Shown here: piece after piece, positions 25,364 to 34,080 of the stretch
Position numbering within the stretch: position 1 is the stretch's first letter
How the letters are laid out: each line of letters starts with the position of its first letter
From: UBA4733 sp036734945
GTDB taxonomy: Bacteria > Chloroflexota > UBA4733
Length of the DNA: 64,000 bases
Direction of reading: 5' to 3'
Assembly: GCA_036734945.1 (NCBI GenBank)
Contig: DAIMXP010000018.1
Span: forward strand, 15,204-79,203
Made by a program: the position numbers and the translations under genes
Notes under the pieces: model-generated
Told to the model about the DNA's origin: nothing
Seen by the model: only the letters and a program-made list of their open reading frames with translations
Database searches by the model: none

Positions 25364-25956
25364 GGCTCACCTTCTTCGCATGCGCCCACGTGGTTGTCGG
25401 CTGACCGAATCGTCCGCCGTATCGAGGCTACGTGCCGCATGGCGACTGCTTCCTCTCCTCCGCCGCGTCGGTGGAGGTTTCTGTCACGCTGAGACGATCG
25501 GCTTCGCCGAAATGGCGCCCGAGTCACTTGTGACCAAATCTTACCACTACGGATCTGAAAATAGCGTCTCAGGGTGCTTGCTAAAGTACCCAACAAGGCA
25601 GCCATTTTCAACAGCAATGGTCGCGCTTGCGCGGAGGGGACGGCAGGCGAACCTCCAGGCACGCGCACGGGCAGAGTGATCGGGATGGACAGCCTGCCGC
25701 TGCAGGCTTCGTCCCGCCTAGCCGGACGCTTCAGCGTCTGGTTCCACCGCCGCTGCGAGTTCGCCAACCATCATCGTGGACCAGATCCCGTCGGGGGTAC
25801 TGTCGTTCATCAGTGGCGCTTGTGTGGGTAGTTCTGCGGGTAACTGTGTGCATTGTGTGTGGGAGTGGTCGGCATACGGGCCTATGCTGGAAAACACACA
25901 GGGACAAAGAGTCGACAGCACGCCGGCCGGTCCCGTGGTGAGAAGGAGAACTGGCG
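25364..25956. other. 593-base stretch without a supported gene
   Basis: Several short open frames exist on both strands but none has a ribosome site together with protein-like composition. The part around 25820-25900 is richer in T and G than its surroundings (repeated tgtgtg words) and may hold promoter sequence for the small gene at 25957. I see no hairpin terminator or repeat here. Confidence 0.4.
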
Positions 25957-26064
25957 ATGCCTTCCACCACGCTGATCCCGGCTCCGCTGCGTTGGCACCC
26001 AGAAATTTTCGTGTGGGATCGCCTCGGCTTCCTCCAACAAGTCGGTGCGACCGACGCGAAATAG
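25957..26064 (+). CDS. small gene, 35 residues, unrecognised
   Basis: An ATG seven bases after a strong AAGGAG site opens a 35-codon frame (MPSTTLIPAPLRWHPEIFVW, then DRLGFLQQVGATDAK) ended by TAG. Composition is protein-like, with hydrophobic and aromatic residues in the middle, and there is no signal peptide. It lies 42 bases upstream of a broken secreted-protein gene and may share its transcript. I do not recognise a family. The good ribosome site is the main support. Confidence 0.4.
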   Translation: MPSTTLIPAPLRWHPEIFVWDRLGFLQQVGATDAK

Positions 26065-26106
26065 CTCCCCCGTCCCAAAGGACGAATCAGGAAAGGAAAG
26101 CATATT

Positions 26107-28118
26107 GTGACCGCCATTTTCCGACGATTGTTGCGGACATTGCTCAGCGCTGCTCTGCTGCTGATGGGAGTGTTCGCCAGTCTGGCAAGTAGCGCAGGCA
26201 CTGCCGGGGCTGAGCGGGCCCCCGCAGTGTTGGGCGTCTCCCAGCCGACACCTGCCTTGCACAGCTTCACCATCGGTCCCCCGCGCATCGTTGATCCGCG
26301 TCACCTGCCAGCCTCGGCGCCGGCGGACCATCCACCACTCCCGAGGCCCTTCTTCTCCGGCTCCGGCGGGACGGGCACGGCTCGGACGCATGGCATTGTC
26401 AACGCGACGCCGCAAGGACGCCAAACGGCCGCCGAGTCGGTGCTGACAAAGTTCGCCGGTATGAACGAATCACGACAGGTCGGGCTCTTTGGCTTCGATC
26501 AGGCCCTTGGAACCACCAGACGTTCAGATCGCCGCCGGCCCGTCCAACGTCGTGGAGATGGTGAACGCCACGGAGTCAATCTGGAGCAAGGCCGGGGCGT
26601 TGTCCAGCTCGATGGATCTGAACACTTTCTTCAGCACCCCGCTCGGCTACTCCTTCAGCGACCCGCGCGTGCTCTATGACCCGACGACCAACCGCTGGTT
26701 TGCTTCTGGACTATCCTTCAATTACGATCCCCTTACTCAGCTCTACTCAAGCCAGGTGTACGTCGCGGTTTCCCAGACCATCGACCCGAGCGGCCTCTGG
26801 AGTACGTATACCCTGAAGTCTGGTTCCGGCATTGCCGATCAGCCGTTCCTGGGGATGAACGACGACAAGGTCACGCTCTCCTGGAATGACTTTAGGCCAG
26901 ATGGAATGAGCTTCGATGGCGCGGAAACGGACGTGGTACAGAAATCCGATCTGGTCAGTGGCGCCGCTACCGTGCATGTCACCGACATCGGCCCGGATCT
27001 CTCTCACTATCGAATCGTTCCGGCTGTGTCACGCAGCGCGACGGCGACGGAGTACATGGTACAGAGTTTTCCTTCCGGCAATCAACTCAATGTCATGGCC
27101 GTAACCGGCACGCCGTCACTCAACAATGTCGCGGTCACCGAGACACACCTCCCCATCACGCCCCTGGCAACGACGGTCCCGGCACCTATGGACCCGGGCG
27201 GAGTGATCACCACGCAGATTGATAGCCGCTTGCTCGGCACCGTCTGGCAAAATAACACGCTGTGGACGAGCGCCAACGACGGCTGTATTCCCAGCGGGGA
27301 CACGACCGCGCGCACCTGTGCCCGACTGCTCCAGGTGGCAACATCTTCCACAGGTGTGACTCTCCTGCAGGACTTCGACGCGGGGGCGAGCGGTATCTCG
27401 ACCTTTTATCCTGGCGTCGCTATGGACCAGACCGGCAATCTGGCCGTCGTCTACTCCATGTCCAGCGCGACGACTCCCGCGTCGGTGGTGGTGAGCGGCC
27501 AGACTGCCGGCACTACCGGCTCGCTGCTGGCGGCAACGGCCGTGCAGACGGGCGCGACGGCCTACTTTGGCCACCGCTGGGGCGATTACTCCGGCGCTGC
27601 CGTCGACCCGGCCAGCCCTATCACAGTGTGGCTTAACGGTGAGTACGCAACCTCCCGTGATGGCAGCGGTCTGCCTGTTCAACGCCGCTGGCAGCACCGA
27701 TGTCGTGGTGGACGTGGAGGGCTGGTATGGCCTCGGCGGCAACATCGCCCCGGCCGGGACCTACCACGCCCTCGCTCCCTCCCGCATGCTGGACACCCGC
27801 GTGGGCATTGGCCCCTACGCCACGCCCTTCGGTCCGAGGGTCAACCGTACGGTCCCCATCACCGGGCTGGGTGGCGTGCCTTCCGCTGGCGTCTCGGCAG
27901 TGGTGCTCAACGTGACGGTGACCGACACCAGCGCGCCGAGCTATTTCACGGTCTACCCGAGTGGCAGCCCGCCCAACGCCTCCGACCTGAACTGGACGGC
28001 TGGGGTGACGATCCCCAACCTGGTGATCGCCACCGGCAACGCCAGCGGTCAGATCACTATCTTCAACGCCACTGGCACGGTCGATGGCGTCGTCGATGTC
28101 GTCGGCTACTTCCAGTAA
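26107..28118 (+). pseudogene. secreted multi-domain protein broken by two frame changes
   Basis: A GTG after AGGAAAGG starts a signal peptide (LLMGVFASLASSAGTAGA) and mature sequence that loses frame at about 26503-26516. The next frame continues the same protein (PPDVQIAAGPSNVVEMVNA through FGHRWGDYSGAAVDPASP) to about 27640. There the sense again moves to a third frame, with LFNAAGSTDVVVDVEGWYG and a C-terminal beta domain ending VVDVVGYFQ at 28118. The last domain type is common in secreted actinobacterial and Chloroflexota proteins. The second junction also looks like an internal deletion. Either the gene is decayed or the sequence has indel errors. Intact function is unlikely as read. 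Confidence 0.7.
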
Positions 28119-28147
28119 GCGGCGCAGGTACCGCCGAACGACGACTG

Positions 28148-28188
28148 GGAGAGGGTGCGACCGCTCGTTCAGCGGTCGCACCCTCTCC
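28148..28188 (+). terminator. perfect 18-base hairpin after the broken secreted-protein gene
   Basis: Arms 28148-28165 and 28171-28188 pair without mismatch around the loop cgttc, 30 bases after the stop codon at 28118. Position and symmetry fit a transcription terminator, possibly bidirectional. There is no T-run after the stem. Confidence 0.65.
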
Positions 28189-28483
28189 GAACTGCAACGG
28201 CTGGCGGGCTGCCGTCTTCGTCCTCTGGGACGGGAACGCCACTCACGATTCCCGCACGATGGCGCCTGATTGCTGCCGTGAACCGAAAGGGCAGGGTTGT
28301 GTGGGTGGTCGTGTGTATCGTGTCTGGCGGCGGCCAGCCGGCAGAGGCAAACTCACCATGGTCGATGCAGACGGAGGAGACAACGATGGCGCCAGACACC
28401 ATCCGAATTGTTCAGCACCCGCACGCTGCCTGCAGACCCAGCTCTATGCCAGTCTTTTTGGCCAGGTGAAAGGTCACGTCGCG

Positions 28484-28810
28484 ATGCGTGCGATCATCGG
28501 GAGATTGCTCCTCCCCCTGCTGTCCCTCCGCTACCTTGCGGTGCGCAACGATCCCGCGTATCTCGCCGGTTGGCTGGATGCCTACCTGACGCACGACCTG
28601 CGCACGCTGCTGCGCTGTTCGAGCGTTACCGTGCTGCAACTGAAGATCGCGCCCACGCCCTCGCTTCTGGGGTACCGGACAGGTGCAGAAAGGCTGGCCC
28701 GACAGCTCGGCCTCGAACCGGCAGCGCTCATAGCGTTGCTGGGCGAGGCCCTACCCATCAGTACTTTACTCCCATCGAGCCAATTCGCTCCTGGATTACG
28801 GCGTAAAATG
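28484..28810 (+). pseudogene. small helical protein, probably truncated at its 3' end
   Basis: An ATG (AAAGG nine bases upstream) opens a frame that reads like a small helical, perhaps DNA-binding, protein: RNDPAYLAGWLDAYLTHDL, then TLLRCSSVTVLQL and YRTGAERLARQLGLEPAALI. From about 28810 the sequence stops looking like protein in this frame and becomes the antisense-like shadow of the next fragment. The 3' end may therefore have been replaced by rearrangement. The 360 bases before it (28119-28483) hold only the hairpin. Confidence 0.4.
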
Positions 28811-28911
28811 AACGACAAGATCGCCCCAGCCGCTCTCGCCAGCGCCAATACGCTGGGCACGAATATGACGCCGGCGGCACTATCGTCAACGCCTCTGCCT
28901 ACGCCGCCTAA

Positions 28912-29364
28912 TGGGTGGACACCTCGCCCTATCCGTCGGGCACGCTCACGGACGCCGATCTCCAGAACGAGGTCCTCAACGCCGTCAACACCAACAACTG
29001 GCCCTGGTACAGTTCCGATGTCGAGTTCTTCGTCTTCACCGCGAAGGGCGAGAATAGCTGCTACGGCGCCTCCTGTTCCTTCACCCAGTTCTGCGCCTAT
29101 CACTCCAACTTCGCCGCCTCAAACGGCGTCACGACGGCGAGCGTGCTCTACGCCAACATGCCCTACGCCGGCACCAACCTCTCGGCCTGCGGCGCGCCTT
29201 CCTCGCCCAATAACGACCTTGATGCCGATAGCGAGATCAACCTGCTGTCGCATGAGCACATGGAGACGGTGACGGATCCGCTCGGCACCGCCTGGTACGA
29301 CAGCACCGGCACGGGGAGCAACGGCTTGAAAGAGAGCGTTCACGTCCAACTGACGGTCAAGTAA
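28912..29364 (+). pseudogene. fragment of a secreted protein of the S-H-E-x-x-E-x-x-T-D family
   Basis: About 150 codons start mid-protein at WVDTSPYPSGTLTDADLQ, directly after an in-frame TAA. The segment just upstream of that stop (GHEYDAGGTIVNASAYAA) is in the same frame. It contains ASCSFTQFCAYHSNF and SHEHMETVTDPLGTAWYD, then diverges and ends early. The intact gene at 40912-41706 has the corresponding SCTSFCGYHND and SHELCEAITDAIPGQGWYD, so the two are homologous. The N-terminal part is lost here. Probably non-functional. Confidence 0.55.
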
Positions 29365-29526
29365 GGCGGGTGGGTCGCCAGCGCTACTGTGCAGGCGGAT
29401 GACCATCGAGGCTCAATAGACTGGGCGTGCAGCAAAGTGATAGTCGGACGCGTTCCACAAGTCAACAGTAGTTATGAGGTATAGTGACTTGATCCTGGTT
29501 CGTGTCGCACAGTTGGCGAGGAATTG

Positions 29527-29961
29527 ATGATGGCAGTGAGCGAACGCACGCTTTCCGAGTTCCTTCAGCATTCTGGACGTGTCTTGCCCGACCTGGCTGA
29601 GGGCGAGGTTCTCCTGCACCGACGCGACGGTGAGGACCTGGTACTCATGACCAGAAGGCAGAGCGAAGCGCTGAGCACGGTGCTGCAAGCCTACTTTGCC
29701 TTGTCGAGCGGCGACGGCGCCGCGATTCGCACGGTACTTCCCTGGCTGACGTTTCTCCCGGCAGAGGATCAGGCGACGTGCCTTCGCGAACTGCGCGAGG
29801 TAGGCTCCGCCGCCTTGCACAGCGGCCGGCTCAGCCGGCTCGACGAAACGCTGTACGCCTGGGAGGCGACGGGGCTGGCGGCATGGGATGCACAACGCCG
29901 ACGCGACATGGGCCGGGGCTTGCCGGAAGACCCCATTGATGTCGCACGGCCAGCTCGCTAG
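29527..29961 (+). CDS. putative antitoxin-like protein of a two-gene module
   Basis: 144 residues from an ATG preceded by GAGGA. The N-terminus (VSERTLSEFLQHSGRVLPDL, EVLLHRRDGEDLVLMTRRQSEAL) has the look of a Phd/prevent-host-death fold. A helical C-terminal half follows (FLPAEDQATCLRELREVG). The stop codon TAG abuts the ATG of the following gene, which encodes a compact basic protein. The arrangement resembles a type II toxin-antitoxin pair, though the protein is longer than most antitoxins. Assignment is by architecture, not a known name. Confidence 0.55.
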   Translation: MMAVSERTLSEFLQHSGRVLPDLAEGEVLLHRRDGEDLVLMTRRQSEALSTVLQAYFALSSGDGAAIRTVLPWLTFLPAEDQATCLRELREVGSAALHSGRLSRLDETLYAWEATGLAAWDAQRRRDMGRGLPEDPIDVARPAR

Positions 29962-30303
29962 ATGGAGCGACAGGGCGAGACTGTTGCTCGGCCATCACCC
30001 AGGACGCCCTATCGAGTCCGGGCCGCGAACCGCCAGGTGCTTGAGGACTGGAACCGGCTGCTGCAAGGTCGGCTCGAGGCCGCGACTCGCTGTTGGGACC
30101 ACATTGCCAACACGCCTACCGACCCCATCGGCGGCCGTTACACGCCACTCAAAGGCGACCTTGCCTGGCGCGTCTTCGGGGGAGCCAGACTGCGTCAGTG
30201 GCAATGGGAGATCGACCGTCGTGGCCGGGTCAAGGTGGCGGTTGGCAATGATTATGTCGTGCTCATGAGCGTCTCGATGGGGCACCCACGCGAGAACGAG
30301 TAG
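29962..30303 (+). CDS. putative toxin-like protein of a two-gene module
   Basis: 113 residues, basic (many Arg). It starts at the base after the upstream stop codon and has no ribosome site of its own, so it is probably made by translational coupling. The segments LEDWNRLLQGRLEAATRCWDH, YTPLKGDLAWRVFGG and WQWEIDRRGRVKVAV recall the beta-hairpin core and substrate-binding Arg/Lys of RelE/ParE-like proteins, but the match is weak. Read with its partner, it is a candidate toxin. Confidence 0.5.
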   Translation: MERQGETVARPSPRTPYRVRAANRQVLEDWNRLLQGRLEAATRCWDHIANTPTDPIGGRYTPLKGDLAWRVFGGARLRQWQWEIDRRGRVKVAVGNDYVVLMSVSMGHPRENE

Positions 30304-30456
30304 GCGGCGCCGTTCGCCGATCGCTTCGCCGACCGCATCCAAGGCTTGTGTCCACAGAACGATCAGTTCACGTGTCCAGCAGACCGGTCAGCATGGTACG
30401 TTCCAAGGCAGCACCCGCTGGGTCGCAGCAATAGTTCTGAAAGGTCCCAAGTCACC

Positions 30457-30915
30457 ATGGTTCAGGTTGGACAACAAGCGCCGGACTTCACGTTGACGGA
30501 CACGGCGGGCCAGGAAGTGAAGCTCTCCAGCTTCCAGGGCAAGCCGGTCGTGCTGGCATTCTTTCCCAAGGCATTCACCGGTACCTGCGAGCGCCAGTTG
30601 AGCGAGCATCAGCACCGGTTGGGCGAGTTCACGGCTCTGGGGGCCCAGGTACTGGCGATCAGCACCGATCAGGGGCCGTCGCAGAAGGCCTTCGCCGCCA
30701 ATTGCGGTGTCGACGGCTACCCGATCCTGAGTGACTTCCGCCACCAGGTTGTCCAGGCTTACGGTATCCATCGCCCCACCGGCGGCGCCCCCAACGAGCG
30801 TGCCACCTTCATCGTTGACAAAGACGGCAAGCTGGCCTACAGCTTTATCGAGCCGGTCATCGGCAACTGGCAGGGAATTGATCCAGAATTGGCAGAGTTG
30901 CGCAAGCTGAAATAG
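30457..30915 (+). CDS. peroxiredoxin (AhpC/TSA, Bcp/AhpE-like)
   Basis: 152 residues from the ATG at 30457; an upstream in-frame extension has no peroxiredoxin character. The fold is thioredoxin-like: VGQQAPDFTLTD, then FPKAFTGTCERQL with peroxidatic Cys44 in the TxxC context. A second Cys83 (ANCGVDGYP) could resolve. It reduces hydrogen peroxide and alkyl peroxides in the cytoplasm with a thiol donor, possibly through the thioredoxin reductase encoded at 62704-63705. It is a single-gene unit that converges on the MazF gene. Confidence 0.92.
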   Translation: MVQVGQQAPDFTLTDTAGQEVKLSSFQGKPVVLAFFPKAFTGTCERQLSEHQHRLGEFTALGAQVLAISTDQGPSQKAFAANCGVDGYPILSDFRHQVVQAYGIHRPTGGAPNERATFIVDKDGKLAYSFIEPVIGNWQGIDPELAELRKLK

Positions 30916-30963
30916 CGCCCAGATCGATCAGGCTTCAAACCGCTCCGGCGAAACGAGGCAGCG

Positions 30964-31281
30964 CTATTCGGCTAGACCGAGCGCGAAAATGAGCGCGTCG
31001 TCAATCGCCAGTCGCTTCACAAGCGGCAAGTAGGCGACGCGCTCACGCAAATTGGCCTTCGGGATCGTGGTAATGCTGTCCAGGTTTGCCACGCACGGGC
31101 GGGGAAGACCTTCTTCGGGGCCAAGCGCAACTTCCGAGGGAATGCCGCGCTGCCGCGTGGTGACCGGCGCAACCGTGAGACGACTGCGAATCGCGTAGGC
31201 GTCGTCACGAGACAGCAGCACGACCGGTCTTCTGCTGGCAGGCGGGCCAAGTTCCGCCCACCAGACTTCCCCGCGTCTCAT
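30964..31281 (-). CDS. MazF/PemK-family mRNA interferase toxin
   Basis: 105 residues with the family start MRRGEVWWAELGPP, the strand SRRPVVLLSRDDAY, and the VAPVTTRQRG and PCVANLDSITTIPKANL motifs. MazF-type toxins are sequence-specific endoribonucleases that act on mRNA. The ATG overlaps the stop of a 39-residue antitoxin frame by the ATGA overlap typical of such pairs. Complete domain. Confidence 0.88.
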   Translation of the reverse strand: MRRGEVWWAELGPPASRRPVVLLSRDDAYAIRSRLTVAPVTTRQRGIPSEVALGPEEGLPRPCVANLDSITTIPKANLRERVAYLPLVKRLAIDDALIFALGLAE

Positions 31282-31397
31282 TCCCAGGGTTCCTCAGCCA
31301 GTACCACCCGACTGAGTTGCTCCGCCGAGGCAATCTCCTCGTCCGACTCGGGGAACTCCTCCCGGCAGACTACCACAAATGTGGGATCGACGATCAT
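31278..31397 (-). CDS. short antitoxin for the adjacent MazF toxin (39 residues)
   Basis: The minus-strand frame begins ATG ATC GTC and encodes MIVDPTFVVVCREEFPESDE followed by EIASAEQLSRVVLAEEPWE. It is acidic and ends in a Trp-Glu tail likely to fit the toxin groove. Its TGA overlaps the toxin ATG. The frame is very short and has no clear DNA-binding domain, unlike ordinary MazE, so autoregulation is not evident. The overlap and acidic composition are the evidence. The sequence is compact enough that annotation pipelines would miss it. Confidence 0.6.
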   Translation of the reverse strand: MIVDPTFVVVCREEFPESDEEIASAEQLSRVVLAEEPWE

Positions 31398-31499
31398 CCA
31401 TCACCTGGGGAGCCGCCGGAGTTGACGCGTTCGTGCTCCATCCGGCACCATGTTCCTTGGGCAACGCGACGGCACGACGAGTTCGAATAGTGGGGGCGT

Positions 31500-32849
31500 A
31501 TGGCGGTACTGCAAGGCACACAACGGATCAACGAGGGCGGGCATCTGGAGGTTGGCGGCTGCGATACAGTGGCGCTAGCCGGGAAGTTTGGTACGCCCCT
31601 CTACGTGCTGGATGAAGCCGCCATCCGCGAGCGCTGTCGGGCATTTCGTCAGGCTTTTCAGCACTGGTACCCTAACTCTTCCATCGCCTACGCCGGTAAG
31701 GCGCTGCTCACGCTCGCTGTCATCCGCATCGTGGATGAAGAGGGGATGCACCTGGATGTAGCCTCCGGTGGCGAGTTGTTTACCGCCCTGCGGGCCGGGT
31801 TCCCGCCGCAGCGCATCAACTTGCACGGCAACTATAAGTCTGACGACGAGCTGCGGCTGGCGCTGGAGAGCGGCATCGCTCGCATCGTCGTTGATAGCCT
31901 GGAGGAAGTGGCGCAACTGGCCCGGCTCGCCGCAGGCCGCCCCCAACCGGTGGATGTGCTGCTGCGTCTCGCCCCCGGCGTCGATCCACATACCCACGGC
32001 AAGATCAGCACCGGGCAGGACGATACCAAGTTCGGCATGAATGTCGGTGACGGCTCGGCAACTGCCGGCGTCGCTGCTATTCTGGCCCAACCGGGGCTAC
32101 GTCTGCGCGGTTTTCACGCGCATGTCGGGTCGCAGTTGCTGGACACCGAAGCGCATGAAGCCGCGGCGGACGCAGTCTGCCGCTTCGTCGCCAGCGTCCG
32201 CGACGCGCACGGCTTGAACACAGATGAAATCGTGCTCGGCGGTGGCCTGGGCATCCGCTACCTGCCCGAGCAGCAACCGCCCTCGATTGACACCTTCGCC
32301 GAAACCGTCACGAGCGCCTTTCGTCGTGCCCTCGAGCGCTATAAACTCGGTCAGCCCCACCTTGGCATGGAGCCGGGCCGCTCCATCGTCGGCGAAGCCG
32401 GCCTCACGCTCTACACCGTCGGACCGATCAAGCACGTACCGATTAGCGACGCGCCGGGCACGCGCACCTATGTGGCGATCGACGGCGGCCTCTCCGACAA
32501 TCCGCGCCCCTTGATGTACGAGGCTCGCTATCAAGCGCTGGTCGCCAACCGTGCCGGCGCTGGACCAACCCAGACGGTGCGCGTCTCCGGCAAACACTGC
32601 GAGACCGACACGTTATTACCGTCGGTCGACCTGCCGGACGTGCATCCCGGCGATGTGCTGGCGGTGCTCAGCACGGGAGCCTACAACTACGCCATGGCCA
32701 GCAACTACAACCGCTTTACGCGCCCGGCAATGGTGCTGGTTGGCGACGGGCGGGCCGACCTGATCGTGCGGCGGGAGACGTGGGAAGACCTGCTGCGTTG
32801 TGACACGCTTCCGCCTCGATTACAAGGAGAAGGCTCAATTCTGGGATGA
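31500..32849 (+). CDS. lysA: diaminopimelate decarboxylase
   Basis: 449 residues, the usual size. PLP-binding Lys67 is in SIAYAGKALL, the next strand reads LDVASGGEL, and HAHVGSQ and EPGRSIVGEAG follow. The CETDT motif is the signature of LysA-type decarboxylases. It converts meso-diaminopimelate to lysine, the last step of lysine synthesis. It is transcribed alone, between a MazF module upstream (divergent) and a RelE pair downstream (convergent). No lysine riboswitch was recognised in the 100 bases upstream. Confidence 0.95.
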   Translation: MAVLQGTQRINEGGHLEVGGCDTVALAGKFGTPLYVLDEAAIRERCRAFRQAFQHWYPNSSIAYAGKALLTLAVIRIVDEEGMHLDVASGGELFTALRAGFPPQRINLHGNYKSDDELRLALESGIARIVVDSLEEVAQLARLAAGRPQPVDVLLRLAPGVDPHTHGKISTGQDDTKFGMNVGDGSATAGVAAILAQPGLRLRGFHAHVGSQLLDTEAHEAAADAVCRFVASVRDAHGLNTDEIVLGGGLGIRYLPEQQPPSIDTFAETVTSAFRRALERYKLGQPHLGMEPGRSIVGEAGLTLYTVGPIKHVPISDAPGTRTYVAIDGGLSDNPRPLMYEARYQALVANRAGAGPTQTVRVSGKHCETDTLLPSVDLPDVHPGDVLAVLSTGAYNYAMASNYNRFTRPAMVLVGDGRADLIVRRETWEDLLRCDTLPPRLQGEGSILG

Positions 32850-32855
32850 GAGTTA

Positions 32856-33113
32856 CTAACGATAGACGTCTTTGCGGTTTTCCACTGTGATGATTCGGAC
32901 GTCGTGGGTAATGTCGTCCACCTCGTAGGTGACACGATAGTCTCCAACGCGTACTCGGTACGAGCTGGGCAAGCCTTTCAGCTTCACAACGCCCGCAGGC
33001 CGCGGTTCATAGCGCAGCGACGCAATGTGCTCATCCACCCGATCAAAGACCGTTGAGGGGAGTACATCGAGCTGTTTCTGTACCCGCTTCGGAAGCAGAA
33101 CACGGTAGGGCAT
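32856..33113 (-). CDS. RelE/ParE-family toxin
   Basis: 85 residues: MPYRVLLPKRVQKQLDVLPS, then PAGVVKLKGLPSSYRVRVGDYRV and the end ENRKDVYR. These are the conserved helical start, core strand and basic C-terminus of RelE-type ribosome-dependent mRNA interferases. The start codon shares one base with the stop (TAATG) of the antitoxin gene, so translation is coupled. Confidence 0.9.
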   Translation of the reverse strand: MPYRVLLPKRVQKQLDVLPSTVFDRVDEHIASLRYEPRPAGVVKLKGLPSSYRVRVGDYRVTYEVDDITHDVRIITVENRKDVYR

Positions 33114-33331
33114 TACCTGAGTCGCTGGCGCTGCTGTGCGTAGTCCTCATAGTCCATCACCTCGCCAGCAGCAAACTCGGCGTGTGCCTCGGCCAGGGCG
33201 GCACGCAATGCCGACGAGAACTCCCACTCTTGATCCTCCAACTCATCGACCATGGCTTGCGCAATGTGACGTTGTTGTTCCTCTGGTTGCTGTTGGGCAC
33301 GCTCAATGGCGTAGCGCAATTCCTCGACCAT
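33113..33331 (-). CDS. antitoxin partner of the RelE toxin
   Basis: 72 residues, acidic and helical: MVEELRYAIERAQQQPEEQQ, then HIAQAMVDELEDQEW and a C-terminal YEDYAQQRQRLR. AAAGGAT precedes the ATG. Order (antitoxin first), size and the one-base overlap are those of a RelBE-type module. It has no obvious DNA-binding fold and could be a coiled-coil antitoxin. Confidence 0.75.
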   Translation of the reverse strand: MVEELRYAIERAQQQPEEQQRHIAQAMVDELEDQEWEFSSALRAALAEAHAEFAAGEVMDYEDYAQQRQRLR

Positions 33332-33352
33332 GTTGCTATCCTTTCGCCATAT

Positions 33353-33784
33353 TCACAGCCGGGCGCTCGGCTCCGGGATGCTTCCTGCCGGCCAGCTTTC
33401 GCCCTCTTCGAAGAACTCCTTCTTCCAGATCGGCACGATCTCCTTGAGGCGATCAATGGCATAGCGGCCGGCCTCAAATGCCTCCGCCCGGTGAGGCGCG
33501 CTGGCGGCAACGATGACACTGGTCTCGCCAATTTCCATGCGCCCCAGTCGGTGGGCCATGGCGACATTCACCATCGGCCAGCGTTCGAGTGCCTCTCGCT
33601 GCACCTGCTCTAGTTTCGGTAGCGCCATCTCCCGGTAGGCTTCATAGACGAGGTAGCGCACCACCTGATCTTCGGAGTGATTGCGCACCACGCCGGAGAA
33701 GACGACGAGGCCGCCATCGCTCGGACGCATCACGGCCTTGGAGAGCCTCTCTCCATCCAGGGGTTGGTCAGTGAGATCAATCAT
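33353..33784 (-). CDS. moaE: molybdopterin synthase catalytic subunit MoaE
   Basis: 143 residues. DGGLVVFSGVVRNHSE and VYEAYREMA precede VAMAHRLGRMEIGETSVIVA. The catalytic lysine segment VPIWKKEFFEEG follows. It transfers sulfur from the MoaD thiocarboxylate to precursor Z to make molybdopterin. It overlaps moaD by the ATGA junction at 33781-33784, so the two subunits are made together. Confidence 0.95.
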   Translation of the reverse strand: MIDLTDQPLDGERLSKAVMRPSDGGLVVFSGVVRNHSEDQVVRYLVYEAYREMALPKLEQVQREALERWPMVNVAMAHRLGRMEIGETSVIVAASAPHRAEAFEAGRYAIDRLKEIVPIWKKEFFEEGESWPAGSIPEPSARL

Positions 33785-34080
33785 GCGGTCTGGTCGCCTG
33801 GCCTCGCGCTGGCGCCCCCGCTCACCGGCGGCAGCAGCGCCACCTCGTCGCCGTCATGGATGACCGTGTCGCCGCGAGCAAACTCGCGGTTCACCGCCAG
33901 GACGGTACTCCGGCGGCGCGACGCCAGCGCCGGCCAGCGCTGCACACAGGCGTCCCACACGTCAACGGCTCGACAACCGACAGGGAATACCAATTGCACC
34001 TCGTGCTCTCCGGCAAGTTCACGAAGGGAGGCAAAGAGGCGAACAGTGACGCCTATTGAAGTTATTTGCCCGGCATGCAT
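33781..34080 (-). CDS. moaD: molybdopterin synthase sulfur carrier MoaD with a C-terminal extension
   Basis: About 99 residues from the ATG at 34080. The ubiquitin-like fold is recognised by VTVRLFASLRELAGEHEVQ, ALASRRRSTVLAVNREF and DGDEVALLPPVSGG. Standard MoaD ends in Gly-Gly, which becomes the thiocarboxylate. Here ten residues (ASARPGDQTA) follow the Gly-Gly (residues 88-89), so activation would need a C-terminal trim. A JAMM protease is encoded at 53842-54285. The overlap with moaE fixes the frame. The stretch upstream of 34080 shows no good alternative start. Confidence 0.85.
   Translation of the reverse strand: MHAGQITSIGVTVRLFASLRELAGEHEVQLVFPVGCRAVDVWDACVQRWPALASRRRSTVLAVNREFARGDTVIHDGDEVALLPPVSGGASARPGDQTA

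Noticed and set aside
25360..25767. Minus-strand frame of 135 codons between the cupin gene and the small gene
   Set aside because: Arg/Ser-rich, no family resemblance, no ribosome site; treated as non-coding.
28148..28188. Hairpin after the broken secreted gene read as part of a mobile element
   Set aside because: It is a single perfect stem with no flanking duplication or second copy in the window; a terminator is the simpler reading.
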